Source: Alnus glutinosa
Taxonomy: Eukaryota > Streptophyta > Magnoliopsida > Fagales > Betulaceae
DNA length: 64,000 nucleotides
Direction: 5' to 3'
Assembly: GCF_958979055.1 (NCBI RefSeq)
Contig: NC_084894.1
Location: 24,831,616 to 24,895,615 of the forward strand
The notes beneath the pieces are model-generated. The model was not told the DNA's origin. It worked only from the letters and a program-made list of their open reading frames with translations, and did not search any database. The position numbers and the translations under genes were made by a program. Positions 15,124 through 30,820 of the stretch are shown one piece after another (position 1 is the first letter of the stretch; each line of letters opens with the position of its first letter).

Positions 15124-16940
15124 GTACTTTGGTGCTTGAAGATATATTTATGTTTGCAAAAACATATTTTTAGACAGTCAGATTGGTTGATTGTGAAAGA
15201 AACATAATGCGGAATAAAATAAAAAAGACACAAAAAATTTTATGTGGTTTGATCTATAACCTATATTTATACGATAAAGTCTTTAGGCTACATTTTACTC
15301 TTATTCACTTTATACTTTTACAATACAGAAAACTCTTATTTATAAATGTATTATAGTATATGAGTATATTAATCAAATCTGATTATAGGATATTACAATC
15401 AATTACAACAAATCACTTAAGCACTTTACACAAAACAAGGAAACGAAAAGTGACGCTGGCTAAGCCTATGATGCATGGAACCGAACTTTTTATGATGTGA
15501 AGTATGAATCATAAATATATTAAGATTATAGATTAAATTAATATATAAAAAATAAAATTACTATCCACTCAATGTCAAGAACAGAAAGAATAATTGTTCC
15601 TTAATATTTTTCAATTTTCAAATCAATTACCTATCAAAATGGAACTCAAGATTCTTTTAAATCTAAAAAATTATCTATATTTGAATTGTACTAAAAAAAC
15701 AAAATCCAATGAAGTTGCTGTGTCGGAAGAAATTCAATATTATACTATGCTGAAATTGCCAATTTGAGCCACTAAAATCTTATGATCTGTTTGTTTTGGT
15801 GTAAAGTAAAATGTCTTTAGCTAAGAATGCTTTCAAGAAAATGTTTTTGAAGAAAATATTGTCAGGTAGATCACAAATATTTTTATTTTTTAATTATTTT
15901 TATTCAATCTTATTAACTTATAAAAATTAACTTTTATCCGCAACCTAAAAATATTAAAAAAAAAATTAACTTAATAATTTAAATTCCGACAATAGTATGG
16001 TTTTGAGGCTCTTCGCTGGTCTGGTGATGGTCTAAATTCCTTTTGATGCGATATTCGTCTTCTTGCAAGGATAGCCTTGGTGGCTTGTTTTGTATGGCTG
16101 AAAGCCTGAAACTGCAACACGATTGCTCAAATCATCCACTCATTGGTACTCTTTTCCGCTCGAAGGTAGAAAGCCCAGTATTCTGCTGACCTCTTCCATG
16201 TGATCACACGCGCGATGCCATAAGGGCATGTTTGGATCTTGTATTATATTAAATTATATTTGAAAAAGTTGTTTAATTTAATTTTTTAAGTTAAAACTGT
16301 ATTTGGGTTTTACTCGACTCGTTTTTAACCTAATTTAAATAAATTTTTTTGGTATTTACAATTTTGAATATAGTATAGTATAATACAACAAAAAAAAAAA
16401 AATCAAATATCCAAATGAGCCCAATTTTTGAACCTCATAACCCACTTACACGATTAAATACAACAACATTTTAATGTAAAATTATATATTTGTTGAATAT
16501 GATTTTAAGTGTCTACCGAGCCGACTCGATATATTATGAAGTCTAAGACAAAAATTTTAAATGAAACCTTTTATATTTAATATTTATTTTTTATTTTTTA
16601 TATTACATTTATATATAAAATGTAAATTTTTCGCTTTTGAGATATAACTTTATCATATTGATAGTGATAAATTTGTTAGAAATTTTTTTTTTAGATTCAA
16701 TTAATTTTTTTATTATTTTATTTTCAACGTTTTTCATATCCAATGCATATTTTTAGTAATATTTATAAATAATTAAACGAGGCCTCCCAACTTTCTACTG
16801 TTTCCACTTTCCATCACTTCTGTCCACTGTTCTCGAACATTCAAACTCAAACCTTAAAGGACCACCTGTGGTCCTGTTATTCTGTTCAAAAACTGGAAAA
16901 GTTTTTCATTGACTGTCAACATCCTAAAGAACGCGGATGG
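15124..16940. other. Upstream region of copy 4, no gene
   Basis: AT-rich intergenic DNA. The stretch 15985-16230 is the conserved upstream block shared with copies 1 and 5. No ORF, RNA gene or well-bounded transposon is visible. Confidence 0.5.
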
Positions 16941-16951
16941 CCCCGCCAGGC

Positions 16952-16959
16952 TATAAATA
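16952..16959 (+). promoter_or_regulatory. TATA box of copy 4
   Basis: TATAAATA lies 89 bp upstream of the copy 4 start codon, within GGCCCCGCCAGGC-TATAAATA-TCTCCACCGAGCG. The same leader is seen in copies 1, 2 and 5 with small changes. Confidence 0.6.
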
Positions 16960-17040
16960 TCTCCACCGAGCGCTAAGGATAGCATTCAAGCTATTATCAT
17001 CATATAATTTGGTAGTATTCGTCGTTGTAATTGAAGTGAT

Positions 17041-18525
<1,485 letters not shown>

Positions 18526-20334
18526 AACAATCACAGAACAATCACGGATATTCAGATATAATAAAACCAAGTTTTGAATAAATTTCCCAACTTCAATTGT
18601 ACGTTCCTTTGAAGTTTGAATTATGTCTTTTTTATGTTTGTTTTAAGACTTCATGCATGTATTTGTATCTCATAATATAAGTTTCGACAGAGCTTGTCTC
18701 TGGTTTTATCTCACTTTTATATTGTTCCACCTATATTATGGGGATAACTTTAATTAAGGATACCAAATTATCGGTTTATTTGACTTAAAAGTATTCAACT
18801 TCAAAACGTCTCAAATTAATATGTTTAATTTTTTAAACGTCTCAATTACCTGTAATTCGTTAAAATTTGATGTTAAATTTTGTTAAAACCTTTCAAAAGA
18901 GCAGTGGAAAATCTGGAGACAAGTTTCTATCAACTGTTTCTACCCAATAGATGAAATCTACAGTACTAACAATGGAGATAATATAATCAATTACCTCTCT
19001 AGAAATTAAAATGCAATTTGCTCAGCAAAACCAAAATCCAACGAAGTTGGTGGGCCGGAAGAAATTGGATAACATGCTGAAATCATCAATTAGTCTGAGC
19101 CACTAAAATCTTAGAGAAAATCCCAAAGTCTCCATTGACCTCATGTTTCGTGAATTGGGGGGCTTCATCCAATCCTCTTGTTTTTTCGGTCAACATTGCA
19201 ATAATATCGCCAACCTAATTAAGTGCGCAAGTTTTCTAACAAAAAAAAAAAAAAAAAAAAAAAAATCATTTTTAGCAACTAAGGCAATAAACTAGTAATT
19301 AAAAAGATTCACAAAAATCTCAAAAGTAATGAAATCAATCACGTAAAAGAATAGAAAAGGCTATTCAGCAAAGATAACATTATTTTTTTTTATTTATTTA
19401 TTTTTTTTTGAAATTGCAATTTTGTAGATAAAAAGTGCAACTTTAAACTAAATCGTAATAAATGAATTATTTGAAAATTGTATTTTTAAAAAATTACAAT
19501 TTGAAAATATAAAAATTTGCATTTTCAAATCCTAGGTAAATATGTGTTTTTTTAAAAACGCAAAATTTTAAAGACTAAACTGCATTTTTAAAAATCAATC
19601 TTTAAATTGCACATTTTAAAATCGATATTTTAAAATTGATATTTTTTAAAATCACAAAGTTAAACATACTCTTAATTTCTTCATTTGAATTTAAGTTTTT
19701 TTTTTTTTTTTTTTTTCACCTTTCTTTCTTTCTTTCTTTTATTAATGGAAGCAAATATTTGCCGTGCCCTTGTAAATGGCTTTCAAGTTTTATTGTGGCC
19801 CGTAAAAAAGAGGCCAGCCAGCCAGTAGAAGCCAACCAGTAAAATTAATGAAGACGGCGTTGGTCCAATCAGGGTAGGCGGCAGGGGTAGGGGGCAAGTC
19901 AAACTTTGGTTGTACTTTATCTTTCTTTCTATGGGAATTACGTACGTTCCTTTGCCACGCCATTTGGGGCATTGTGCAACCTTGTTGAGCCACTAGCTTG
20001 TTTTGTCTTCTATTGCTTAGAGCCCAACATGTCTCAATGAATATGCCAAGTGAATGCTCCAAAGCCCACTAACAAGGACCCAAATTCTCTTCAATTAGGA
20101 TGGGTAATTGAGAGAAAGGTCGGACAAGATTGTAGCTGATCTCAATCCAGTAACAATTGATAACAATACCCAGTTTGTGCAGTTGTGTGTTTGTGTAAGA
20201 TCAATGAAATAAATGCCGAGGAAATGTGTGTGAAGAGTACTGATCAACATTGAAGGGTGGACAACACTGGCACATTATTGAGTCATATTTAGGTAGTTGT
20301 TGGACTTTTTAATTCGTTTTGATGCGATATTTGT
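18526..20334. other. Intergenic region, MITE relics only
   Basis: About 18740-18895 contains a short AT-rich relic (AAGTATTCAACTTCAAAACG). About 19380-19675 is a second relic made of repeated AAATTGCAATTTT and TTTTAAAATCG pieces, similar to 40467-40757. Poly(A) near 19242-19266 and poly(T) near 19697-19717 are homopolymers. The 90-codon minus-strand frame near 19790-20062 has no homologue that I recognise, and I do not call it. Confidence 0.45.
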
Positions 20335-20832
20335 TGTAGCAAAACTAATTTTAAGGATCAGTAAATTAAAGCAAAATAACACAATCACATAAAGCATCAA
20401 GATTTAAGTGGTTCGGCTTAATAAGTCTACATTTATTGACAGAGACGACCTTGAGAATATTCACTACCAAAAGATGAAGTACAATGAGTAGTAAAGAGAC
20501 AAACCACTAAAATGACTACAAAGTCTCGATACACACAAATCTCACTCTCACTCAAAAGAGAATTATATAAAGAGATAATGACAAAAGAGAGTCTTTTCTA
20601 AATTCTCTAAGCACTGCGTCGCACCACAAACATGAGAAATATTGGGACTGAGAAATCTCACAAGCAACGTAACACGCATCGTGCGTAATTCTCTGTTTGA
20701 CGCTTTTACATGTATTTCTCATTTTTTCTTTTTCTTTTTTCTATGTCGTAGACGTTGCTTTTTTTGCTCTTTTTTTATAAATGACCGAAAATGCCAAGTC
20801 TTCTAAATAAGTGAGTCGGTTAAAATACTTCA
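20335..20832 (-). repeat. Probable solo copia LTR
   Basis: The stretch starts TGTAGCAAAACTAATTTTAAG and contains AAGTGGTTCGGCTTAA...GCCTACA-type sequence and TCTCACTCTCACTCAAAAGAG. The same phrases appear in the same order in the LTRs at 25631-26271 and 28360-28969. It interrupts the conserved upstream block of copy 5. The right end (near TACTTCA) is approximate and I see no clean target duplication. The minus orientation is inferred from those LTRs. Confidence 0.6.
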
Positions 20833-21110
20833 CAATGAAATAAAATCTCAAATGGCTTGTTTGTGTGGCTGAAACTGCAACACGGTTGCTCAAATCACTC
20901 ACTCATGGCTAGGCCCCACCTAAACTGTTAAATACAATTATATTTTAATGTAAAATTATTAATTTGTTGAGTAGGATTTGAAGTGCCTATATGGGAGATA
21001 CATTGTATGAAACATGAAATTTTTAGACCATACAAAAATTGGTAATTAATCTTTTTTAGGGCCATCATGTATATTTAACAACTTTAAGAACGTGCATGGC
21101 CCCACCAAAC

Positions 21111-21120
21111 TATAATTATC
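21111..21120 (+). promoter_or_regulatory. Probable TATA region of copy 5
   Basis: TATAATTATC lies 89 bp before the start codon, in the same position as TATAAATATC of copy 4, after GGCCCCACCAAAC. It is a weaker match than in copies 1, 2 and 4. Confidence 0.4.
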
Positions 21121-21199
21121 TCCATATATCGAGCGCTAGGGACAGCATTATTCGAGCTATTATCATCAAAACAATATTTGTGGTGGTCATCGTAGCGAC

Positions 21200-22800
<1,601 letters not shown>

Positions 22801-23320
22801 AACAACCACAGATAATCAGATATAATAAAACCAAGCTCCTTAATTACTTAGTCGCATGCAATTGTTCCTTCGAATTCTGTCTTTTTTATGTTTGTTTTAA
22901 GACTTCATGCATGTATTGATCGATATCTCATATTAATAAGCTTCAACAAAGTTTGTCTCTAATCGATTTTATCTGAGTGGTCAATTCTGGGGTTTTATAT
23001 ATAAAATGAAAATTTTGATTAGCCCCCTCTTCGACATATATAGATTTGGCACACCATAGAAAATAGTTGTATTTGGTGCTTAACATCTATTTATTAGTGA
23101 AAATAAATATAGATTCCTAATTAAACAACCTCAACCAAACAGTACTTAATCAAATATGTAAAGCAATAAAAGTAAATAACATAGATATTTGGTGACGAAG
23201 TGAAAACTCTTTACTCCAAAGAGAAAAATTACTCCGGGACAACCAAACCCAGGAAATCAATTATTAGAATAAATAGCTAATTACAAGAAGTTTGTAGTTG
23301 AAAAATAATTAGACTCCTAA
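22801..23320. repeat. 3' flank of copy 5 and retroelement LTR fragment
   Basis: Bases up to about 23100 match the 3' flanks of copies 3, 4 and 6 (TTCATGCATGTATTGAT, then AGATTTGGCACACC). From about 23127 to 23320 a sequence starts CCTCAACCAAACAG and runs through AAGAGAAAAATTACTCCGGG to ATTACAAGAAGTTTGTAG. This is repeated in direct orientation at 24586-24750 beyond the CACTA element, and looks like part of a copia LTR. Confidence 0.5.
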
Positions 23321-23324
23321 GTTA

Positions 23325-24582
23325 CACTACAAAAAACTTGGTATTTAACCACATGCAATTAGCCACGCGTCTGAGGCTCATCCATGTTGCCAACTGTTAG
23401 CCACGTGGATCCCGCGTAGTTAATCCGGTTGTTGATAAATGTCACTTAGCAACGTGTATTTTTATACATGTAATTATTTAGCCAAGTGCCACTCACACGT
23501 GGCTAAGTGCATTTTATTTTGGAAAAAAAAAAAAATCAACACTTTTAGCCACGTGGAACTAACACACATTGCTAACTATCACATTTTTTTTTTAAAAAAA
23601 AAAAAAAAAGAAAGAAAAAGAAAAGGGAAGAAGAACATAAATTAATTTCTGTTCTTCTTCCTTCTTTTTTTTCCCTCACCGGAAATTTCTGCAAGGCCGG
23701 CGAAATCTTCACCTTCCTTCTCCATGAAATCCAATCCAAAAAATCTCCCAAAAATCCTCTGTCAACCACATTACCAAAAAATCACCAAAAAATCACCAAC
23801 AATCACCAAAAATACCAACAATCACCAAAAATCACCACGTCGTCGTTCTTATTTTACCAGTGAAGATGCATGTTTACCGGAGACGTAGCGAAATGAAACT
23901 ACACACACACAAAAAAAAAAAAAAAAAAACCTGAAAAACACCCCCTTGGCTTCACCGGCGCCGGGTCGTGACCCTCCGGACTCCGGCGCCGTCGTCGACC
24001 ACGGCTCTCTCTCATAATCACTCCAATTCTCTCTCTCCAGCTCTCTCAGTCTCCCTCTTCATCTCCTTGTCTGTGTGAAGAAAAGGAAAAACAAAATGGA
24101 GAAGAAGGAAAGGCATCTATGCAAGGGAAAAAGGGGAAGAAGGAAGAAAAAAGAAGAGGAAAATGAGAAGAAAAGTTAAAGGGGGTGTGGGGAAATGAAA
24201 AAAAAAGGGGGGGGGGGGGGGGGGGGGGGGGGGAAATGAAATGTTATAAGGGGAGATTAGAAATGGATTGGAGGGAATCACTTACCCACGTGGCCAATAA
24301 ACCACGTGGCTAAAATTTTAAACCTTAAAAAAATTCAGAAAAAATTTCAATTTTTGAAAAAAATATGAATATTTTAGCCACGTGTCTTATTTGCCACATA
24401 GCTAATTGGCGACGTGGCAATTATACACGTGGCTAATTGGCAACGTGACAAAATACATGTGGCTAATTACCAACACAAAGCATTTCGCTACGTGGTGGAT
24501 TACCCACATGGCAAAATTGCCACGTGGGTAATCACCACGTCGCAAAATCGCCACGTGGCTAAAAACCAAATTTTTTGTAGTG
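23325..24582. mobile_element. Second CACTA (En/Spm-type) element
   Basis: The left end is CACTACAAAAAACTTGG at 23325 and the right end TTTTTTGTAGTG finishes at 24582. The 3-bp target duplication is TTA (23322-23324 and 24583-24585). Subterminal repeats of GCCACGTGG and related forms lie at both ends (23355-23575 and 24280-24560). The interior shares CACCAAAAATCACCAACA runs and a CCGGAAATTTCT-type stretch with the element at 10376-12189, so the two are related families. No transposase frame is present, so it is non-autonomous. Confidence 0.85.
24207..24233 (+). repeat. Homopolymer of 27 G
   Basis: An uninterrupted run of 27 G follows poly(A) inside the second CACTA element. It could form a G-quadruplex, and its exact length may be unreliable. 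Confidence 0.9.
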
Positions 24583-24585
24583 TTA

Positions 24586-25600
24586 CCTCAACCAAATAGT
24601 TAACCAAATATGTAAAGTAGTAAAAAGAATTAACACAAATATTTCATTACGAAGTGGAAGCTCTTTGCACCAAAGAGAAAACCCACTCCGGGTCAGCCAA
24701 ACCCAAAAAATCAATTATCAGAAGAAATAGCTAATTACAAGAAGTTCGTAGTCACAATCCTTTGCAGTAGTCACTCTCTTGAATTCTAACAAGCACCTAC
24801 TTGTCTGCCTCTCTCCCAGACCCGTTTGTAGAGTTCTTCTTTTGATCCCTTAACTGGAGCTCCTCTTCAATTAGACTTCAACGGTTGAACGGTTACAACA
24901 AATATATGAAACACTCTAAGAGAGATACATTTAAACGTTTATGCCTATAAATCTTCTCTTAGTACACTAAAATTCTCTGCAAGAATTCTTAAAGAAACAC
25001 TGCCTAGAAGCCCCTTTTAAATAAACTCTGGAAACCCTAAAACAAGTCAACAACAGATTTCTAGGCAGTGGTGTCCGAACATATTCTCTGGAATATTTTA
25101 TTGCATAAAATCCAAAAATTTATGAACAAATAATTATGCAGAATATTTTTCAAATCGCTACTCTTTCATTTTCTTGATAAATATTCCACAATATCTCTTT
25201 ACTCAACTCTTTCCTTTCTTGAATAATATTCTGTAATATTCTTCTCACTTGACTCTTTTCTTTCTTGAGCTTTATCATCATATATTTTAGGCTTAATAAA
25301 CATGGTTCTAGAAGTAGAAGCAACATGCGAAGAAGCAATAGCAATTTTATCAAAACTCAATTCAGATTTATCATAAGAGCATTCTTGATTACTTAGGAAT
25401 TGAATGAGTTGATCATTAAAGAATTTTTCCAGATAATTCTTTGATTCATTCAATTCATCTTTCAAAGACTTAATCTTTTCAATCAATTTGACTCTTTCCG
25501 TTTCAAATTCTTTAAGTCTTTTTCATATGTTGTTTGTTTAAATCTCTAAATTCGGAATATTTCACAAACAATTTATTGTAAGTACTCTGGAGATCATCTT
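24586..25600 (-). mobile_element. Fragment of a copia-type retroelement (LTR plus gag remnant)
   Basis: Bases 24586-25120 are LTR-like (direct repeat of 23127-23320, then GGCAGTGGTGTCCGAACA). From 25150 to about 25560 the minus strand encodes a short charged, coiled-coil-like stretch (IEKIKSLKDELNESKNYLEK and later FIKPKIYDDKAQERK) typical of the C-terminal gag region of plant copia polyproteins. The frame is broken and there is no pol. The fragment abuts the exon 3 remnant of copy 6 at 25602, so its insertion or a deletion removed the 5' half of that gene. Confidence 0.5.
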
Positions 25601-25630
25601 TTTCTCCTTTCTTCCGTTGCTGGGTTGTGT

Positions 25631-26271
25631 TGTGACAAAACTAATATTCTAAGATCACCAAAGAAGCAGAAAAATAGCAAAATAGCAAATAACCACAACA
25701 TAAACTCAAGAGACATCAAGATTTAAGTGGTTCGGCTTAACAAGCCTACATTCACTGGCGGAGATGATCCAGGAGAAATTCAATACAAAGTGCAATACAA
25801 AGAGCAACCACTCAAACCCAAAAGCCCCAATACACTCAAATCTCACTCTCACACAAAAGAGAATTAATACACAAAAGAGAAAACCTTCTCTAATTCTCTA
25901 AGCTGTAAATGACACTACAAATTGTGAGAAAATACAAGAGAGACAACAAAAGGGACTTATCTCTTTTACAAGGAGTGTTGCCTAAATGCACAGTTGCTGG
26001 AGCCTCATTGCTGGACAGATCCTCTTCTTTTTGTCTTCGAAGAGTGTCTCTCTCTCGCACACCACTCCTGAGGACCGACTGAAAAATCTGCTGCCTTTTT
26101 CCTCTTTTTTAACCAATACGGCTTCAGTTTCTTCTTCTTCCACAAGCTTCTCGAAGAAGCTACTCCATATCAAAGAAACAAGTGGGCTACACGTGTTTGA
26201 AAAGAGCAATAAGCCAAAAACTTGAGGGGCCCACAGTAAAGACTTGATAAAGACAAGTCACTTACACTACA
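25631..26271 (-). repeat. Copia element A, 3' LTR (left copy)
   Basis: The LTR begins TGTGACAAAACTAATATTC and ends CACTTACACTACA. It is 641 bp and closely similar to 28360-28969. A purine-rich tract (AAGGTGGAGATT on the minus strand) adjoins at 26272-26283, as expected for the polypurine tract. Confidence 0.85.
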
Positions 26272-26352
26272 AATCTCCACCTTGACTTGCATTTCATCAA
26301 GTCCTCAACACAAATCTCTTAATCACGTCTCCTCTAACACCCCGAAGGGCAA

Positions 26353-26595
26353 TCACAAGCTACAAACACAAATCAAGCCCAAGCACCTCTTGAACTTGAG
26401 AATCAAAATACATTGTGGTGCCAACGCTGCTAAGAGTCTGAAATGTGCATCATCTGAAGTACTCACAAACAAAAGGATTTTCTTCGCACCACCCAAATCT
26501 TTCATTTCAAACTCATCACCCAAAAGAGATTTCAATCTCTTAACCTCAAACATACTTTTAGCAGCAATAGGCATGTCATCCATAAAGAGCAACAA
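26353..26595 (-). pseudogene. Copia reverse transcriptase remnant
   Basis: The frame reads LLFMDDM ... LKSLLGDEFEMKDLGGAKKI, the catalytic-loop region of copia reverse transcriptase (usually YVDDM). Only about 50 residues are recognisable, with no flanking domains, so it is a relic. Confidence 0.7.
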
Positions 26596-27379
26596 ATAAA
26601 CAAAAGAACCACATTAAAATTGCCAACAATACACAAAACGCTTGTACCTCTGCCCCAAAGATTGTTCCAAGCCATACAACGATCTCTTCAACCCGACAGT
26701 CTTCGCGTCCTATGGCAAGTTCTTCAAATCTATGCCTGGTTCTTACAAAGAGACTCAATCTCCTCATTCATGGCAACAATCCAAAATGCAGACTCATTAC
26801 TTGTGACGGCTTCTGAAAGAGTAGAATACTCTTGGACCACAGTGTCCTCTGCCACAGTAAATGCACATGCTACCAACTCTGCAAAGTCATATCTTTGAGG
26901 TAGTCTAATCTGTCTCCTCTGTCTACCAGCCGCAATACTGGTCTCTTACTCTTCTTGTGGATCATCATCAGAATCGGAGCCATGGCTGTCTAGAATGGGT
27001 TGAGCTTGCATGCCATCTTGCACCCTCTGTGAATTTTCTACCTGAAGCTCCACCTGCTTGCTAAAACTCAACCACATATGCCATAACTGAGTAGTGTCTG
27101 AAGAGACATCAACTGAACCTGTCACCGTAATACCCTGAAGAAAATAAAGGCCATCAACCCTGTTACCTTGCATCATAACCAATGGACCTTTCCAAACCCA
27201 AATGACTCCACCTTCACTGGAATACTTGTATCCAAGGGAGTCCAAAGTGCCCAAAGAAATAAGATTTCTCTTCAAATCTAGTATATGTTGAACATTCTTC
27301 AAAGTCCTCATGATCCCATCATGCATCCTTATCCTAATTGTACCCATACCAACAATCTTGCAGGCAACATCGTTTCCCA

Positions 27380-28321
27380 TCAAGACTGAACTATTATTGA
27401 CTGACTCATAGGTAGTAAATCAATCCCTTTTAGATGACATATGAAAAGTACAAGCAGTATCAAGGACCCACTGATCGCTAAACGATCATCAGAACCGGCA
27501 ACAGCAAGGACAAATCCTAAATCCTCATAATTTCCTTCGACAACACCAACCACATAAGAGGAACCACCTTCCTCTTTATTTTTCAACTTCGGACACTCGG
27601 ATTTATAATGTCCATACTTTTTGCAATAGTAACACTGAATATTCTTCTTAGACTTGGATTGGCTTCCCAAGTCTCTCTCACTGGATCGACCTCTAAAATT
27701 AGAGGAATTTTCCGAACGACCTTTAACAAATAAACCCTTAGCCTGATTATCACTACCTTTCCCATTCAATCTTGTCCTCAACTCCATAGAATTTAAAGCA
27801 GATTTAACATCCGCTAAGGAGATGGTATCTCTACCGTACAACATTGAATTAACAAAATTATCAAAAACATCTGGTAGTGAACACAACAAAATGAAGGCTT
27901 GATTCTCATCATCTACTTTAATATCAATATTTTTCAGATCTAAAATAATTTTATTAAAGTCATCCTGATGATCACAAAGAGGCATACCTTCCTTCATCTT
28001 GAGGGTATATAACTATTGCTTCAAATACAACCGGTTAGTGAGAGACTTCTTCATGTACGGGTTCTCCAACCTCTTCCACAGTCCAGCAGCAGTTTCTTCA
28101 TCTGCAACTTCTCTCAAAACTCCATCTGAAAGAGACAACAAAATTGTACTATGGGCTTTTTCATCAAATTCTTTCATTTCCTCTGTTGATGTTGATGGCA
28201 CCTCGTCATCCAAAATCTTCGTCAAACCTTGTTGTCGTAACAAAGCCCTCATCTTGAGGCGCCAAAGACTGAAACTATTCTGACCATCAAATTTTTCTAT
28301 TTCAAATTTTGCAGTAGCCAT
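27380..28321 (-). pseudogene. Copia element A gag, interrupted
   Basis: It begins MATAKFEIEKFDGQN at 28321, the typical start of plant copia gag (DUF4219/UBN2 type). A stop near 28013 splits it. The second part continues through LILDLKN-type sequence, a zinc knuckle (CYYCKKYGHYKSECP) and an acidic end. A further frame break lies before the protease region. It would be the capsid/nucleocapsid part, now non-functional. Confidence 0.8.
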
Positions 28322-28341
28322 CCCACAAAATAAAGATCTAA

Positions 28342-28353
28342 GCTCTGATACCA
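28342..28353 (-). promoter_or_regulatory. Primer binding site of copia element A
   Basis: On the minus strand this reads TGGTATCAGAGC, complementary to the 3' end of initiator methionine tRNA. It lies a few bases inside the 5' LTR, as usual for copia elements. Confidence 0.85.
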
Positions 28354-28359
28354 GTTTGG

Positions 28360-28969
28360 TGTGACAAAACTAATATTCCAAGATCACCAAAGAAGCAAAA
28401 AAATAGCAAAATAGCAAATAACTACAACACAAACTCAAGAGACATCAATTTAAGTGGTTTGGCTTAACAAGCCTACATTCACTGGTGAAGACGATCCAGA
28501 AGAAATTCACTATCAAAAGATGAAGTACAAAGTGCAATACAAAGAGCAACCACTCAAATCCAAAAGCCTCAATACACCCAAATCTCACTCTCACACAAAA
28601 GAGAAAACCTTCTCTAATTCTCTAAGTTGTAAATAACATTACAAATTGTGAGAAAATAAAAGTGAGACAACAAAACTTTTACAAGGAGTGTTGCCTAAAT
28701 GCACAGTTGCTGGAGCTCACTGCTGGACAGGTCCTCTTCTTCTTGTCTTCGAAGAGTGTCTCTCTCTCACACACCATTCTTGAGGACCGAATGAAAAATA
28801 TGTTGCCTTTTTCCTCTTTTTTAACCAACATGGCTTCAGTTTCTTCTTTTCCCAAAGCAAATAAACAAGTGGGCTGCACGTGTATGAAGAGAGCAATAAG
28901 CCAAAAACTTGCCAAAAACTTGAGGGGCCCACAGTAAGGACTTGATAAAGACGAGTCACTTACACTACA
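28360..28969 (-). repeat. Copia element A, 5' LTR (right copy)
   Basis: The LTR is 610 bp with the same ends as the left LTR (TGTGACAAAAC ... CTTACACTACA). The two differ by point changes and short indels, including about 30 bp missing near the middle, so the insertion is not very recent. Confidence 0.85.
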
Positions 28970-29403
28970 AGTTGTTGTCATTAGGTAGTGCATCAGTTTA
29001 TGGAGCAAGTAAAGGTATATATATATACACATAACTTATTCAATTTTATTTTCTTTCATATATTATGGATTGTCAATTTATGAATTATGTGTGTGAATTT
29101 TTACATTTTATGCGGAAGCAATAAACCAACTTACTAGAAGTTTGGTATGTGAGTGGGCACGAGACAATAACATAACCAATTGCGTTGCACCTACTTACAC
29201 AAGAACTTTAAAGGAGAATGCAAGTGCATTTGTTTTGTCTATCAGAATATTAATTAAATGAATAATTTTTTATAATTTAAAATTTTTAAAACAAATAGTG
29301 ATTTAATATAGTATTAGATAGAGCTAAAGGTTTCAAACCTTGTCTCTTTCAATTAATTTTTTCTGTTTTGAATCCGTTTGTATTTTTTGCCTTTGTATTA
29401 TAG

Positions 29404-29577
<174 letters not shown>

Positions 29578-29836
29578 TAGAACAATCACAGATATTCAGA
29601 TATAATAAAACTAAGTTTTGAATAAATTTCCCAACTCCAATTGTTCATTCAATTCAAATAATGTCTTTTTTATGTTTGTTTTAAGACTTCATGCATGTAT
29701 CGATATCTCACAATATAGGCTTCAGCAGAGCTTGTCTCTGGTTTTATCTCACTTCTATATTGTTCCACCGATACGAGTGGTTTTAGGTTTTATATATAAA
29801 ATGAAAATTTCGATTAGCCCTCTTTCAGATAGATTT

Positions 29837-30135
29837 TGTTAGAGAATATATTTCATAAGGTTGATTGTAATTAGGTTTGATGGTAATCAAATCAATCAGA
29901 TTGATTTGATTACCATCCGATTGATTTGATTATCATCCTTATCTATCTCAATTCTCCTATAAATAGGAATATTCTGTATTGTAAAATTATTAAGGAATAA
30001 AAACATAATGTAGCTCTTTGAACTTTACCTTGTGAACGTAGGTCATAGACCGAAACATAAAAAATTTCTTGTGTTCTTATTATATTATTATGCTATTTAT
30101 CTTTAATTTTTCATTTAATTATGTTTTCTATTAGA
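29837..30135 (+). repeat. Possible small solo LTR or TRIM
   Basis: The sequence interrupts the conserved flank AGATTTGGCACACC after AGATTT. It begins TGTTAGAGAATATATTTC and contains CCTATAAATAGGAATATTC and TGTATTGTAAA, a layout common in small plant LTRs. The right end is uncertain. The remaining flank to 30780 is non-coding and similar to the 3' flanks of copies 3-5. Confidence 0.4.
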
Positions 30136-30776
30136 ATTTTTTTTTTTGAAAGGACTACTAGATTTGACATCCAGCAAAAAAATGTTTCTGCTTTAGTGCG
30201 TGAAGATATATTTATGCTTGTAAGATTAAAGCTGAATTTTAGACGGCTAAACTGGTCGACAGGCACTTACACCAAACAAAGAAAACGACTAGCAAAGTGG
30301 CGGCGGCCGAGCCTCTGAATCATTGGTTAAGTCGTAAAGCATTTATACATAGAGAAAATAGATTTATTTGCCTGGCTCTATCCCAATTTATTTTGTGTGA
30401 GTGTAATTATTATATATAAAAAGTGTAAATATTATTTTTCGTTTGAAAATTCAAACGTGAAGCGAAAATTTTCAGTTTCTATCATAAAATATGAAACAAT
30501 ACGATCTTCTCAACTGTACGTTTAATTTATAGCCAATAGTTGAAATCTACGTTAACAATGGAGATAATATAATCAATTACGTCTCTAGATATTACAAAGC
30601 AATTTTCTCAGCAAAACCAAAATCCAATGAAATCACTAATTAATCTGAGCCACTCAAATCTTGGAGAAAATCCCATCCACCTCATGTTTCGTGGGGCTTT
30701 ATCCATTCCTCTTGGCTTTTTTTCAACGGTGCAATAATGACACTCTCGGGAAGCCGCCTAGCTAGCTAAGTGCGCA

Positions 30777-30779
<3 letters not shown>

Positions 30780-30820
<41 letters not shown>

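Larger units (their letters stand above)
25631..28969 (-). mobile_element. Ty1/copia LTR retrotransposon A, degenerate
   Basis: Two LTRs (28360-28969 and 25631-26271) enclose a minus-strand interior. Reading in the element's direction: a tRNA-iMet primer site, gag (28321 down to about 27530) with a CX2CX4HX4C zinc knuckle, the region between gag and integrase (27383-26946, MGNDVACKIVG ... LWHMW), and then a small reverse-transcriptase remnant with MDDM and EMKDLGG (26595-26353). Integrase, most of the reverse transcriptase and RNase H are deleted, and gag has a stop codon. GTTGT occurs on both sides of the insertion, a likely 5-bp duplication, with one or two extra bases at each border. It inserted into exon 3 of copy 6. 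Confidence 0.85.
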
